Assembly (NCBI GenBank): GCA_045804265.1
Contig: JBJMNK010000116.1
Span: forward strand, 1 to 64,000
DNA length: 64,000 nt
DNA from: JABFXC01 sp045804265
Lineage (GTDB): Bacteria > Gemmatimonadota > Gemmatimonadetes > Gemmatimonadales > Gemmatimonadaceae
Direction of reading: 5' to 3'
The notes under the pieces are model-generated. The model did not search any database. It worked only from the letters and a program-made list of their open reading frames with translations, and was not told where the DNA came from. Positions 49,481-58,181 of this stretch are shown in pieces; positions within the stretch are counted from its first letter, which is position 1; the number at the start of each line of letters is the position of its first letter. Position numbers and translations under genes: made by a program.

Positions 49481-52143
49481 AGCGGATCGCGCAGGGGATC
49501 GTCGGTGTAGCGTTCGCAGTCGGATCGGTGGCCGCGGCAGGGGTAGCCGGTGCGCAGCAGCGGCAGATGTTGCACGCGGGATGGCGACTCCAGTCGTCGG
49601 AGAAGGTGGGGACAGATGGAGCGCGCATCTCGACACGCTCCTACAAGGCAACGGGATGGTACCAGGCGACGGTCCCGTCGACGGTGGTCGGCACGCTCGT
49701 CGACGACAGCGTCTATCGCAACCCGTTCTTCGGGATGAACATGCGGCAGCTCCCGGGGATGGACTATCCGATCGGGGCGAGCTTCGTGCACCGGCCGATG
49801 GCCGACTCGAGCGCGTTCGCGAAGCCGTGGTGGTATCGCACGACGTTCACCGTGGGCTCCGCACTGCGCGGACGCCGCCTGACGCTGCACTTCGACGGGA
49901 TCAACTACCGGGCGAACGTGTGGCTCAATGGAAAGCTGCTCGCCGATTCGTCGGCCATCGCCGGGAGCTACCGGCACTTCGACCTCGACGTCACCGGCGC
50001 GGCCAGCACGACGGCGCCTAACGTCCTGGCGGTCGAGATCTTCGCGCCGACACCGGCCGACCTGCAGACGACGTGGGTGGACTGGAACCCGTCGCCGCCG
50101 GACAAGGACATGGGGATCTGGCAGCCGGCCTGGCTCGCGGCGAGCGGTGACGTCGTCGTCCGCGATCCGATGGTGACGAGCCACGTCGACACCGCGTCGC
50201 TACGCAGCGCCGACCTGACCGTCGCCGCCGACCTGGTGAACCTGACGGCGCAGCCGGTGACGGGAGAGCTGCGCGGACACATCGGCGGCGTGAAGTTCAG
50301 CAAGCCGATCGCCCTCGCCGCGCACGACAGCGCGTTCGTGCACTTCACCCCCGACAGCTTCCCGCAGCTCCACTTCGCGAACGCGAAGCTCTGGTGGCCG
50401 GTGGAGCTCGGCGGTACCAAGCCGGCGCTCTACGACCTCGACATCGAGTTCGTCCGCAACGGCCGAGTGTCGGACAGCCGGCACATCCCGTTCGGTATCC
50501 GCGAGATCACCTCCGAGACGACGCCCACCGGCGGACGGCTCTTCCGCGTGAACGGCCGACGGATCCTGATCCGCGGCGGCGGCTGGGCGCCGGACATCTT
50601 CTTCCGCCCGCAGCCCGAGCGTCAGGCAGCGCAGCTGCAGTACGCGCTCGACATGCACCTCAACACGCTGCGCCTCGAGGGGAACTACGAGAACGATCAG
50701 TTCTGGCAGCGCACCGACAGTCTCGGCATCCTCGTGATGACCGGGTGGGTGTGCTGCAGCGCGTGGGAGGAGTGGCCGAAGTGGGGCGACGAGCAGTTCG
50801 CGATCGCCGCCGCATCGTTAGGCGACCAGATCCGGCGAGTGCGCGGACATCCGAGCGCGCTGGTCTGGCTGAACGGCAGCGACAATCCGCCGCCGGCGAA
50901 GGTCGAGCAGATGTATCTCGACATCGAGCAGAAGGAAGGATGGCCGAACCCGACGATCTCGTCGGCGAGCGCGAAGCCCGCCGAGTTCTCCGGCGCGAGC
51001 GGAGTGAAGATGACCGGACCGTACGACTGGGTGCCGCCGTCGTACTGGCTGCAGGACAGCACGCACGGCGGCGCCTGGGCATACAACACCGAGACGAGCC
51101 CTGGTGCAGCAGTGCCGGTGATCGAGAGCATGCGCCGCATGCTCCCGGCGAGTGACCTGCAGTGGCCGCTCGACAGCGTCTGGCTCTTTCACGCCGCGGG
51201 CGGGCAGTTCACGCACCTCCTCGACAAGTACAACACCGCGCTCTCCACGCGTTATGGTGAGCCGAAGAGCGTCGAGGACTACACCGAGACGTCGCAGCTG
51301 ATGACGTACGAAGGCGAGCGGGCGATGTTCGAGGCCTACCGCCGCAACGAGTTCCGCGCGACCGGCGTGATCCAGTGGATGTTCAACAACGCCTGGCCGT
51401 CGATCTACTGGCACCTCTTCGACTGGTACCTGCAGCCGGCCGGTGGCTACTTCGGCACGAAGAAGGCGAACGAGCCGGTGCACGTGCTCTACTCGTACGA
51501 CGACCGCTCGGTCGCGGTGGTGCAGAGCGGCCCGTCGCGCGCGCCGATCAAGGGCGCGCGGCTGCAGGCGCGGATCGTCGGGCTCGACGGCACGATCCAG
51601 CTCGCGCGCGATACGGTGATCGACATCGCGCCGGACACCAGCGCGCGCGTGCTCCATCTCCCCGAGCCGACCGACACGAGCGTGGTCTCGTACTTCGTCG
51701 ACCTGCGACTGAGCGACGCGAAGGGCCGACCACTGAGCACGAACTTCTACTGGCTGTCGAAGCACCCCGACGTGCTGTCCGACAGCTCGACGTGGTACAT
51801 GACGCCGGTAAAGCAGTACGCGGACTACACCGCACTGCGGACGATGCCGCGCGGAACGTTAGGCGCGAAGGCGACGTTCAGCGGTGGTGAGAAGGCGGGC
51901 GAGCAGCTGGCGCGCGTGACGCTGACCAACCCGGGGAAGACGCTCGCCTTCTTCGTCCGGCTGCAGGTGACGGGACGCAAGGGCGAGGAAGCGCTGCCGG
52001 TGCGCTGGTCGGACAACTACGTGACACTGCTGCCGGGGGAGAAGCGCGTTGTGACGGCGCGGTACGCGACGGCGGATCTGCACGACGGCGCGCCGAAGGT
52101 GGTGGTGAGCGGGTGGAATGTTGGAAGGAGCGTGGCGCGGTAG
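49477..52143 (+). CDS. GH2 exo-beta-D-glucosaminidase-like enzyme
   Basis: An 888-residue exported GH2 enzyme. Signal peptide ends GVAGAQ. Domains: sugar-binding sandwich (about 30-220; YRTTFTVGSALRGRRLTLHFDGINYRANVWLNG), immunoglobulin-like domain, then the TIM barrel (about 345-640) with FRVNGRRILIRGGGWAPDIFF. At the acid position it has Asp469 in WLNGSDNPPP, where most GH2 enzymes have Glu, and Glu539 in YNTETSPG as nucleophile. Both match the exo-chitosanase CsxA (Asp469/Glu541 there). It should release glucosamine from chito-oligosaccharides. The start has GGAGGG upstream. It ends the peptidase-permease operon. Confidence 0.87.
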   Translation: MKRIAQGIVGVAFAVGSVAAAGVAGAQQRQMLHAGWRLQSSEKVGTDGARISTRSYKATGWYQATVPSTVVGTLVDDSVYRNPFFGMNMRQLPGMDYPIGASFVHRPMADSSAFAKPWWYRTTFTVGSALRGRRLTLHFDGINYRANVWLNGKLLADSSAIAGSYRHFDLDVTGAASTTAPNVLAVEIFAPTPADLQTTWVDWNPSPPDKDMGIWQPAWLAASGDVVVRDPMVTSHVDTASLRSADLTVAADLVNLTAQPVTGELRGHIGGVKFSKPIALAAHDSAFVHFTPDSFPQLHFANAKLWWPVELGGTKPALYDLDIEFVRNGRVSDSRHIPFGIREITSETTPTGGRLFRVNGRRILIRGGGWAPDIFFRPQPERQAAQLQYALDMHLNTLRLEGNYENDQFWQRTDSLGILVMTGWVCCSAWEEWPKWGDEQFAIAAASLGDQIRRVRGHPSALVWLNGSDNPPPAKVEQMYLDIEQKEGWPNPTISSASAKPAEFSGASGVKMTGPYDWVPPSYWLQDSTHGGAWAYNTETSPGAAVPVIESMRRMLPASDLQWPLDSVWLFHAAGGQFTHLLDKYNTALSTRYGEPKSVEDYTETSQLMTYEGERAMFEAYRRNEFRATGVIQWMFNNAWPSIYWHLFDWYLQPAGGYFGTKKANEPVHVLYSYDDRSVAVVQSGPSRAPIKGARLQARIVGLDGTIQLARDTVIDIAPDTSARVLHLPEPTDTSVVSYFVDLRLSDAKGRPLSTNFYWLSKHPDVLSDSSTWYMTPVKQYADYTALRTMPRGTLGAKATFSGGEKAGEQLARVTLTNPGKTLAFFVRLQVTGRKGEEALPVRWSDNYVTLLPGEKRVVTARYATADLHDGAPKVVVSGWNVGRSVAR

Positions 52144-52159
52144 CGAAAGACTGGCGGTC

Positions 52160-52555
52160 ACTGCTCTCGGGGGCGAGCAGCGACTGTTGCTGCTTGGTTC
52201 GTTCGAGCCGTTGGCGTTCTGGTATGTCGGCCTTGGTCCTCAGCATTCGACCGGCGTACAGTCTGCGGGGGAGGCACCGAGGCACCGAGGGCACCGAGGA
52301 CTGCACGCCAGACCAGTATCGTTGCGCTACTGCCAAACGACTTGGGGCAAGCAGGTGAGATGGTCTCGCCCCGCTTGCCCCCAAGCTGTTCGGGGCTGGC
52401 GCGAACGGCTCAGCCCCTGCGGGGCTGTCCTCGGTGTCTCGGTGTCTTGCAAGAATAGACTGTCACGCAGATGGGATGCTGAGGACAACGGCCGACATAC
52501 GACGACGCCAGCGGCTCGAACGAATCGATCAGCAAAAGCCTGAACCCCAGTGCAC
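52160..52555. repeat. Nested inverted-repeat element, family 3 (element C)
   Basis: Arms of about 110-120 bp (about 52185-52304 and 52431-52530) are inverted copies, including TTCGTTCGAGCCG, TATGTCGGCC and GTCCTCAGCAT. Their inner ends are 9-nt tandem units (GGCACCGAG). Inside is a hairpin: 52341-52352 pairs with 52373-52385, and its TTGGGGCAAGC...GAGATGGTC...GCTTGCCCCCAA sequence matches element D at 41640. It fills nearly the whole 455-bp gap; no ORF. Confidence 0.8.
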
Positions 52556-52598
52556 CCTCGAGCATGATCGCTGAGCTTCCGGCTCTTATATTTCGCGT

Positions 52599-52997
52599 AT
52601 GCTCAATCCTGCGCCCACCCCGTACGACCAGATCGGCGGCGATGCCGCCGTCAGGCAGCTCGTCGACCGCTTCTATGACCTGATGGACTCGGCGCCAGAG
52701 GCGAAGCATGTGCGTGCGCTCCATGCCGCGAGCCTCAAGGCGTCGCGCGAGAAGCTGTACATGTTCCTCACCGGGTGGCTCGGTGGTCCGCAGCTGTACG
52801 TCGAGAAGCACGGACACCCGCGGCTCCGGCAGCGGCACTTTCCGTTCGCGATCTCGAGCCGGGAGCGCGACGAGTGGCTCTGGTGCATGGACCGGGCGAT
52901 GGACGAGCAGCCGATGCCGGCCGAGCTGCACGCGATGCTGAAGCAGAAGCTCCACGCGCTCGCCGATCACATGCGGAACCAGCCCGACTCAGCGTGA
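52599..52997 (+). CDS. Group II truncated hemoglobin
   Basis: A 132-residue 2-on-2 globin. YDQIGGDAAVRQLVDRFYDLM is the family N-terminus; the proximal heme His is in PRLRQRHFPF and the group II Trp(G8) in EWLWCMDRAMDE. Such proteins bind O2 or NO and protect against nitrosative stress. A CTTATATTT sequence lies 7-15 nt before the ATG with no ribosome binding site between, so a leaderless transcript is possible. The 3' end overlaps the convergent cyclophilin gene by 9 bp. Confidence 0.9.
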   Translation: MLNPAPTPYDQIGGDAAVRQLVDRFYDLMDSAPEAKHVRALHAASLKASREKLYMFLTGWLGGPQLYVEKHGHPRLRQRHFPFAISSRERDEWLWCMDRAMDEQPMPAELHAMLKQKLHALADHMRNQPDSA

Positions 52998-53654
52998 GCG
53001 CGCGACCCTCGACGTCGTGTCGGTGACCAGCTTCGCGGTGACGATGTAGTCGAGGTGCGGGAACATCCGCAGCAGGTAGTTGTTGCCTAACGTCGAGATG
53101 AGCTGCTGCTTCGGCGTGTCGCCGTACTCGTCGTCGAGCGAGTCGACGACCTCCATCCCCGAGACGACCCGACCGAAGGGGACGAAGCCCTGCGTGTCGA
53201 GCTTCGGGTTGTCCTTGAGGTTGATGAAGAGCTGGTGCGAGCGCGTGTTCGGGCCGCTGGTGGTGAACACGAGCGTCCCGCGGGCGTTGCTCTGCGTTCG
53301 CGGGTCATCGGGGAGCGGACGCTTGTCCCACTCCTCGTTGACCTTTTTCTCGTTGTTGATCCCGAACTGCGCAATGTAGCCCGGGAGGACGCGGAAGAAG
53401 CGGTTGTCGTCGAAGAAACCGGTCGTCGCCAGCGCGTAGAAGCGATCGACGCCGTTAGGCGCCCAGCCGCGGTTGGCCTGGACGACGAAGCTGCCCTTGC
53501 TGGTGGTGAAGGCGACACGGAAGGAATCCGGGGCCGGGCCGGTGGGAACCGCCGCCGGCCTGGACTTCTCGCCGCAGGCAGCGAGAAGCGTGGCGACGCC
53601 GAGCACCACGACCCATGCAACCCTCCGCGCCCTCCGTGGCTCCTGTCGAGACAT
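52989..53654 (-). CDS. Cyclophilin-type peptidyl-prolyl isomerase lipoprotein
   Basis: A 221-residue lipoprotein (signal VVVLGVATLLAACGEK). The cyclophilin domain covers about 55-205: VVQANRGWAPNGVDRFYALATTGFFDDNRFFRVLPGYIAQFG, RGTLVFTTSGPNTRSHQLFINL and FVPFGRVVSGMEVVDSL. The active-site Arg-Phe pair is present (NRFFRV), so it is probably an active proline isomerase for envelope protein folding. The ATG at 53654 has GGGAG at a good distance; an ATG two codons earlier is possible. It is a single gene with the methyltransferase upstream on the same strand. Confidence 0.9.
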   Translation of the reverse strand: MSRQEPRRARRVAWVVVLGVATLLAACGEKSRPAAVPTGPAPDSFRVAFTTSKGSFVVQANRGWAPNGVDRFYALATTGFFDDNRFFRVLPGYIAQFGINNEKKVNEEWDKRPLPDDPRTQSNARGTLVFTTSGPNTRSHQLFINLKDNPKLDTQGFVPFGRVVSGMEVVDSLDDEYGDTPKQQLISTLGNNYLLRMFPHLDYIVTAKLVTDTTSRVARSR

Positions 53655-53704
53655 CGTCATTCTCTCCCGCCGTGAACGCGCGCTGAGACAGAGTGCCGCC
53701 GCGC

Positions 53705-54397
53705 TCACCGCGCGCCTCCCGTACCTGACACGGCGCCGTCGACGACCGCGATCGTCAGCCCATCCCATCCCTTGCTCCCCACCGTCTGGATCGTCGTCGC
53801 CGTCACACGGGGATTGCTCCGCAGCATCTCGTTCAGCTTCCGCACCCCGCGCACGCTCGGGTCGGTGCTCGATGCATCCACGATCGCGCCGTCGCGGATG
53901 ACGTTGTCGACGACGATCACCGCGCCGGGCGTCGCCAGCTTCATCGCCCAGTCGAAGTAGGACGGGATGTTCGGCTTGTCGGCGTCGATGAAGATGAAAT
54001 CGAATGGACCCTCCTGCTCCGAGCGGAGGCGGGGCAGCGTCTCGAGCGCGGCGCCGAGCCTGACGTCCACCACTCTATCGAGCCCGGCGCGGGCAATGTT
54101 GGCGCGGGCGACCGTCGCGTGCTTCTCGTCGGCCTCGAGCGTGACCAGCCGCCCGCCAGCCGGGAGCGCCCGCGCGAGCCAGATGGTGCTGTAGCCGCCT
54201 AACGTTCCGATCTCGAGGATCTTCCGCGCCCCGCGCAGGCGGGCGAGCATCGCCAGCAGCTTCCCCTGGTTCGGGGCGACGGCGATCTGCGGCAGGCCGG
54301 CTGCCGCGCTCGCCTCGAGCGCCGCGTCGAGCGTGTCGTCAGGGTCGACGAGCGCCTCGGTGATGTAGCGATCGACTTCGGTCCACTGCTCTTCCAT
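53705..54397 (-). CDS. O-methyltransferase (class I SAM-dependent)
   Basis: A 230-residue protein of the CCoAOMT/O-methyltransferase-3 family. AVAPNQGKLLAMLARL precedes the SAM-binding motif ILEIGTLGGYSTIWLARAL, then LVTLEADEKHATVARANI and the metal/substrate segment FIFIDADKPNIPSYFDWAM, VVDNVIRDGAI. All expected motifs are there. It should methylate a small catechol-like hydroxyl. The start at MEEQWTEV is preferred because the upstream extension lacks homology. It is 50 bp upstream of the cyclophilin gene, so cotranscription is possible. Confidence 0.88.
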   Translation of the reverse strand: MEEQWTEVDRYITEALVDPDDTLDAALEASAAAGLPQIAVAPNQGKLLAMLARLRGARKILEIGTLGGYSTIWLARALPAGGRLVTLEADEKHATVARANIARAGLDRVVDVRLGAALETLPRLRSEQEGPFDFIFIDADKPNIPSYFDWAMKLATPGAVIVVDNVIRDGAIVDASSTDPSVRGVRKLNEMLRSNPRVTATTIQTVGSKGWDGLTIAVVDGAVSGTGGAR

Positions 54398-54600
54398 GTC
54401 GACACCCCGTACGCGCTCCGCGAACGCACGCCATCCAGCTCTCTCGCCCCGTCCGCAATCTGCTCGCGTCGCTCGGCACCCGGTAGCCGCGGCGAAGGAG
54501 CCGTCGCGCCCGGCAGGGTCGACGACGATGCAGCGCGGCGGAACGCCTTTCGCATTTCTCCGCACCCCATCACCAACCGCGACCCACGACGGAGAAGCTT

Positions 54601-54954
54601 ATGCGCAAACCAATCAGCCCTCGGATTCACGGAGTCATCGACTACAGCACCTCGGCGATGGTCGCCGCCGCACCGGCGGTGTTCGACTTCCCCAAGCCGG
54701 CGGCCCGGCTGTTCGAGGGACTCGCGGCCGGGTACACGGGACTCTCGTCGGTGACCGACTATCCGCTGGCCGTGAAGCGGAAGGTCCCGTTCAAGGCACA
54801 CGGTGCGACCGAGCTCGCGATCGCGGCGGTGCTCCCGGTGCTGCCATGGGCACTCGGCTTCGCCGACAACAAGGCGGCGCGCAATCTCTGCTTCGCGCTG
54901 ACCGGGGTGACGCTCCTCGTCGCCGCACTGACGGACTGGGACTCGGACCAGTAG
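54601..54954 (+). CDS. Small conserved membrane protein
   Basis: A 117-residue protein with three to four hydrophobic segments: YSTSAMVAAAPAVFDF, AAGYTGLSSVTDYPLAV, ELAIAAVLPVLPWALGFA and FALTGVTLLVAALTDWD. The opening PRIHGVIDYSTSA is typical of a conserved family of unknown function found in Acidobacteria and related phyla. The start is preceded by GACGGAGAAGCTT (GGAG). The next 196 bp contain an AT-rich stretch with CAACAGTGTTG palindrome and a GCGTCAACGC, which may be regulatory for the following DUF5916 gene. Confidence 0.78.
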   Translation: MRKPISPRIHGVIDYSTSAMVAAAPAVFDFPKPAARLFEGLAAGYTGLSSVTDYPLAVKRKVPFKAHGATELAIAAVLPVLPWALGFADNKAARNLCFALTGVTLLVAALTDWDSDQ

Positions 54955-55190
54955 CCGCGCCGGCGAGACCGGCGAGAGCTCAGGGGGATCAGCCAGGGGC
55001 GGGCCAAAAACTCGCCCTTGCTGATTTTTCAACAGTGTTGAATATTCAGCACTAACGGTGCGCGGCAGGGACTCCTGTTGACCGGCGCGGGCCAAGTGTC
55101 AACGCCGCGTCAACCCTTCGACCGCACCGCCTGTCAAACACCGTCGGCCCGATGCCGGGCACACTGGCCCCGATCACCAGCCCCCCTCGC

Positions 55191-57869
55191 ATGCGCTCTC
55201 CATTCCTTTTCGTCCTCGCCTTCGGCACGTTCTCCGTCCCGGCCTGGGCGCAGCAGGGCACCAAGGCGCCTAACGTCACGACACCGCCGCGGACGATGAG
55301 CGCCGTTCGGCGGAACGGGCCGATCGTCCTCGACGGAAAGCTCGACGAGGCCGCGTGGGCGGCGGCGACGCCGAGCGGGGATTTCCTGCAGAGCTATCCC
55401 GCACCGGGGAAGCCGGCACCCGATCGCACCGAGGTTCGCGTCCTCTACGACGACGCGGCGCTGTACGTCGGGATCCGGATGTTCGATGCGCACCCCGATT
55501 CGATCGCCGCCGGCCTCGCGCGGCGCGACGCGACCGCGGCGACCGGGATCTACTCCGACTGGGTGCACCTGATCATCGACTCGTATCACGACCGCCGCAC
55601 CGCGTTCCGTTTCTCGACCACGCCGCGCGCCGTGCAGAAGGACGTCTACACCTCGAACGACGGGAACGAGGACATCAACTGGGACGCGATCTGGGAGGTC
55701 GGCACGCGCGTCGACTCGGCCGGATGGGTCGCCGAATACCGGATCCCACTCAGCCAGCTCCGCTTCGGCGACGAGCAGGGCGAGAGCCGAACGTGGGGAT
55801 TCCAGGTCCAGCGCGACATCGCCCGCCGCAACGAGCGCGACACGTGGGCCCCGTGGACGCCTAACGACGGCGGCTTCGTCTCGCGGTTCGGCGACCTGGT
55901 CGGGATCAGCGGCATCCGCGCGCCGGAGCGGCTCGAGGTCATCCCCTACGTCAGCTCGACGTTCACCCGCGCGCCGGGCGACCCGGCCGATCCCTTCTTC
56001 CATGCGACGAACAGCCAGCCCAAGGTCGGCGGCGACCTCCGCTACGGCCTGCCGTTAGGCCTGACGCTGAGCGCGACGATCAACCCCGACTTCGGCCAGG
56101 TCGAGGTCGACCCGGCGGTGGTCAACCTGTCGGCGTTCGAGATCTCCTTCCCGGAGAAGCGGCCGTTCTTCCTCGAGGGGAGCGACGTCTTCAGCTTCGG
56201 CCAGGTCGTCAGGCAGAACGACTACGGCGGCCAGAGCTTCCTCTACTCGCGCCGGGTGGGGCGGCAGCCGCAGCTCGGCATCCCCGACAGCGCCCAGTTC
56301 GCCGACTTCCCGACCCAGACCACCATCGCCGGCGCGGCCAAGGTCACGGGCAAGAACGGACCGTGGACGGTCGGCATCCTCGACGCCGTGACCACCGAGC
56401 AGCAGGCACAGCTCCTCTCGGAGAACGGCACGCGCTTCGAGCGGGCGGTCGAGCCGCTGACCAACTACTTCGCCGGGCGGCTGCGCCGCGACTTCCGCGC
56501 CGGGGCGACCACGGTCGGCGCGATGATCGAGAACACCAACCGCGCGTTAGGCGACACGGTCTTCACCCCGCGGCTGCGCGCGAACGCGACCTTCGGCGGG
56601 ATCGACTTCGAGCACAACATGAAGAAGCGGGCATGGGCGCTGAGCGGGTTCGCCGCCGCGAGCACCGTCCGCGGCAGCGCCGACGCGATCGCGGCGACGC
56701 AGCGCAACAGCACGCACAACTTCGCCCGCCCCGACGCACCATACCTCAGCTACGACCCGACGCGGACCTCGCTCGACGGCTACATCAGCGAGCTGGCACT
56801 GGCCAAGCGCGGCGACGTGTTCGGCTCGATCGCGGTGAAGACGACCAGCCCCGGGCTCGAGCTCAACGACCTCGGCTTCCAGAGTCGCACCGGGTACAAG
56901 GCAGTCTCGACGCTGATCGGGAAGTCGAGCTACACCGCAACGAAGCACCTGCAGAGCTGGACCACGTTCGTCTACCAGAACGACGCGTGGAACTACGGCG
57001 ACCGTCCGATCTTCCACGGCTACGCCGGGCAGGCCAGCGCCACACTGAGAAACTTCTGGGGGGGTGACGTCGGTGTCACCTACGCACCGAAGTTCTACGA
57101 CGACAACCTCCTCCGAGGCGGCCCCGAGGCGGCGCAGCCGACGAGCACCTACGCGAACGTCAACGTCAACAGCGATTCGCGAAAGCCGGTCGTGATGAAC
57201 CTCGGGCTCGCGTACGCGCACGATGTGCTCTCCGGTTATTCCAAAGGGGCGAACCTCTCGCTCGACCTGCGGCCGACGTCGAACATCCATGTCAACCTCG
57301 GGCCCAGCTTCAGCCAGCTCTATGACACCGAGCAGTATCGCGCCTCAGTGAGCGACCCGCTGGCGACCAACACCTTCGGCCGCCGTTATGTCCTCGCGGC
57401 GCTGCGGCAGAACACCCTCTCGCTCGACACACGGATGGACGTGACGTTCACGCCGCGCCTGAGCTTCGTCATGTACGCGCAGCCGTTCGTCTCCGCGGGA
57501 CGCTACAACTCGTTCAAGGAGTTCCTCACCCCCGGGCAGACCGCGTTCAAGGTCTACGACCCGGCGAAGGGCGAGATCTCCTACAACGCGACGACGCAGC
57601 GCTACACGATCGATCCCGACGGCACCGCCGGCCCGGCGCCGAGCTTCACCATCGGCCAGCCGAACTTCAACATCCGCTCGCTGCGAGGCAACGCCGTGCT
57701 GCGCTGGGACTATCGTCCCGGCTCGGCGTTCTACGTCGTCTGGCAGCAGGAGCGCAGCGGCTTCCTGCCGTTAGGCCAGTTCGAGACCCGCCGCGACGTC
57801 GGCGCGATCTTCCGCACCGTGCCGACGAACGTGTTCCTGATCAAGGCGACGTACTGGATCGGCCGCTGA
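55191..57869 (+). CDS. DUF5916/CBM9-domain outer-membrane protein, second copy
   Basis: An 892-residue paralog of the protein at 32361. Signal peptide ends PAWAQ. CBM9-like domain at about 40-240 (GPIVLDGKLDEAAWAAA, VRVLYDDAALYVGIRMFDA, GWVAEYRIPLSQLRF), then the DUF5916 barrel with NPDFGQVEVDPAVVNLSAFE and FPEKRPFFLEGSDVF, ending FLIKATYWIGR. It is likely an outer-membrane beta-barrel of unknown function. An earlier ATG at 55152 is in frame; the later one starts the signal peptide directly. Neither has a ribosome binding site. Two such genes in 64 kb underline the expansion of this family. Confidence 0.88.
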   Translation: MRSPFLFVLAFGTFSVPAWAQQGTKAPNVTTPPRTMSAVRRNGPIVLDGKLDEAAWAAATPSGDFLQSYPAPGKPAPDRTEVRVLYDDAALYVGIRMFDAHPDSIAAGLARRDATAATGIYSDWVHLIIDSYHDRRTAFRFSTTPRAVQKDVYTSNDGNEDINWDAIWEVGTRVDSAGWVAEYRIPLSQLRFGDEQGESRTWGFQVQRDIARRNERDTWAPWTPNDGGFVSRFGDLVGISGIRAPERLEVIPYVSSTFTRAPGDPADPFFHATNSQPKVGGDLRYGLPLGLTLSATINPDFGQVEVDPAVVNLSAFEISFPEKRPFFLEGSDVFSFGQVVRQNDYGGQSFLYSRRVGRQPQLGIPDSAQFADFPTQTTIAGAAKVTGKNGPWTVGILDAVTTEQQAQLLSENGTRFERAVEPLTNYFAGRLRRDFRAGATTVGAMIENTNRALGDTVFTPRLRANATFGGIDFEHNMKKRAWALSGFAAASTVRGSADAIAATQRNSTHNFARPDAPYLSYDPTRTSLDGYISELALAKRGDVFGSIAVKTTSPGLELNDLGFQSRTGYKAVSTLIGKSSYTATKHLQSWTTFVYQNDAWNYGDRPIFHGYAGQASATLRNFWGGDVGVTYAPKFYDDNLLRGGPEAAQPTSTYANVNVNSDSRKPVVMNLGLAYAHDVLSGYSKGANLSLDLRPTSNIHVNLGPSFSQLYDTEQYRASVSDPLATNTFGRRYVLAALRQNTLSLDTRMDVTFTPRLSFVMYAQPFVSAGRYNSFKEFLTPGQTAFKVYDPAKGEISYNATTQRYTIDPDGTAGPAPSFTIGQPNFNIRSLRGNAVLRWDYRPGSAFYVVWQQERSGFLPLGQFETRRDVGAIFRTVPTNVFLIKATYWIGR

Positions 57870-57902
57870 CCGCAGTACCGTTGCGCGTGTCCGCCGTCGT
57901 AC

Positions 57903-58119
57903 TGCAGGAGGGCGGGGCCTATGAAACGGCGGAGTGGGGAGCAAGGAATTCCCGGAGAGCGAACCGGCGCGGGCAAGGGGCGAGAAAACGCGTTGGTGTC
58001 GCTCCGCGTTCAGATTGCGCTTTGGAAGTTTCTTCTCCCCGGGCCCCGCGCCTTGTCGCCTTTCGGGCTATCTCCCGATCCACGGGCTCCGCTGTTTGGT
58101 AGGGCCCGCACCCCTGTTG
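57903..58119. repeat. Long inverted-repeat element, family 2, copy 2
   Basis: Imperfect inverted arms (about 57905-57980 and 58040-58119) share GGGCCC(T)A ends, a GCGGAG block and a GGCGCGGGC block. The right arm matches that of 25909-26129 over about 80 bp (GGCCCCGCGCC, TGTC, CTTTC.GGCTATCTCCCGATCC, GTAGGGCCC). The left arm is more diverged. It fills the 312-bp gap between the convergent DUF5916 and GntP genes; no ORF. Confidence 0.78.
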
Positions 58120-58181
58120 TTTCGCGCACCGCTCACCAGATGCACGGAACAACGGTTGACCTGCGTGACAGGGGACTGGCG

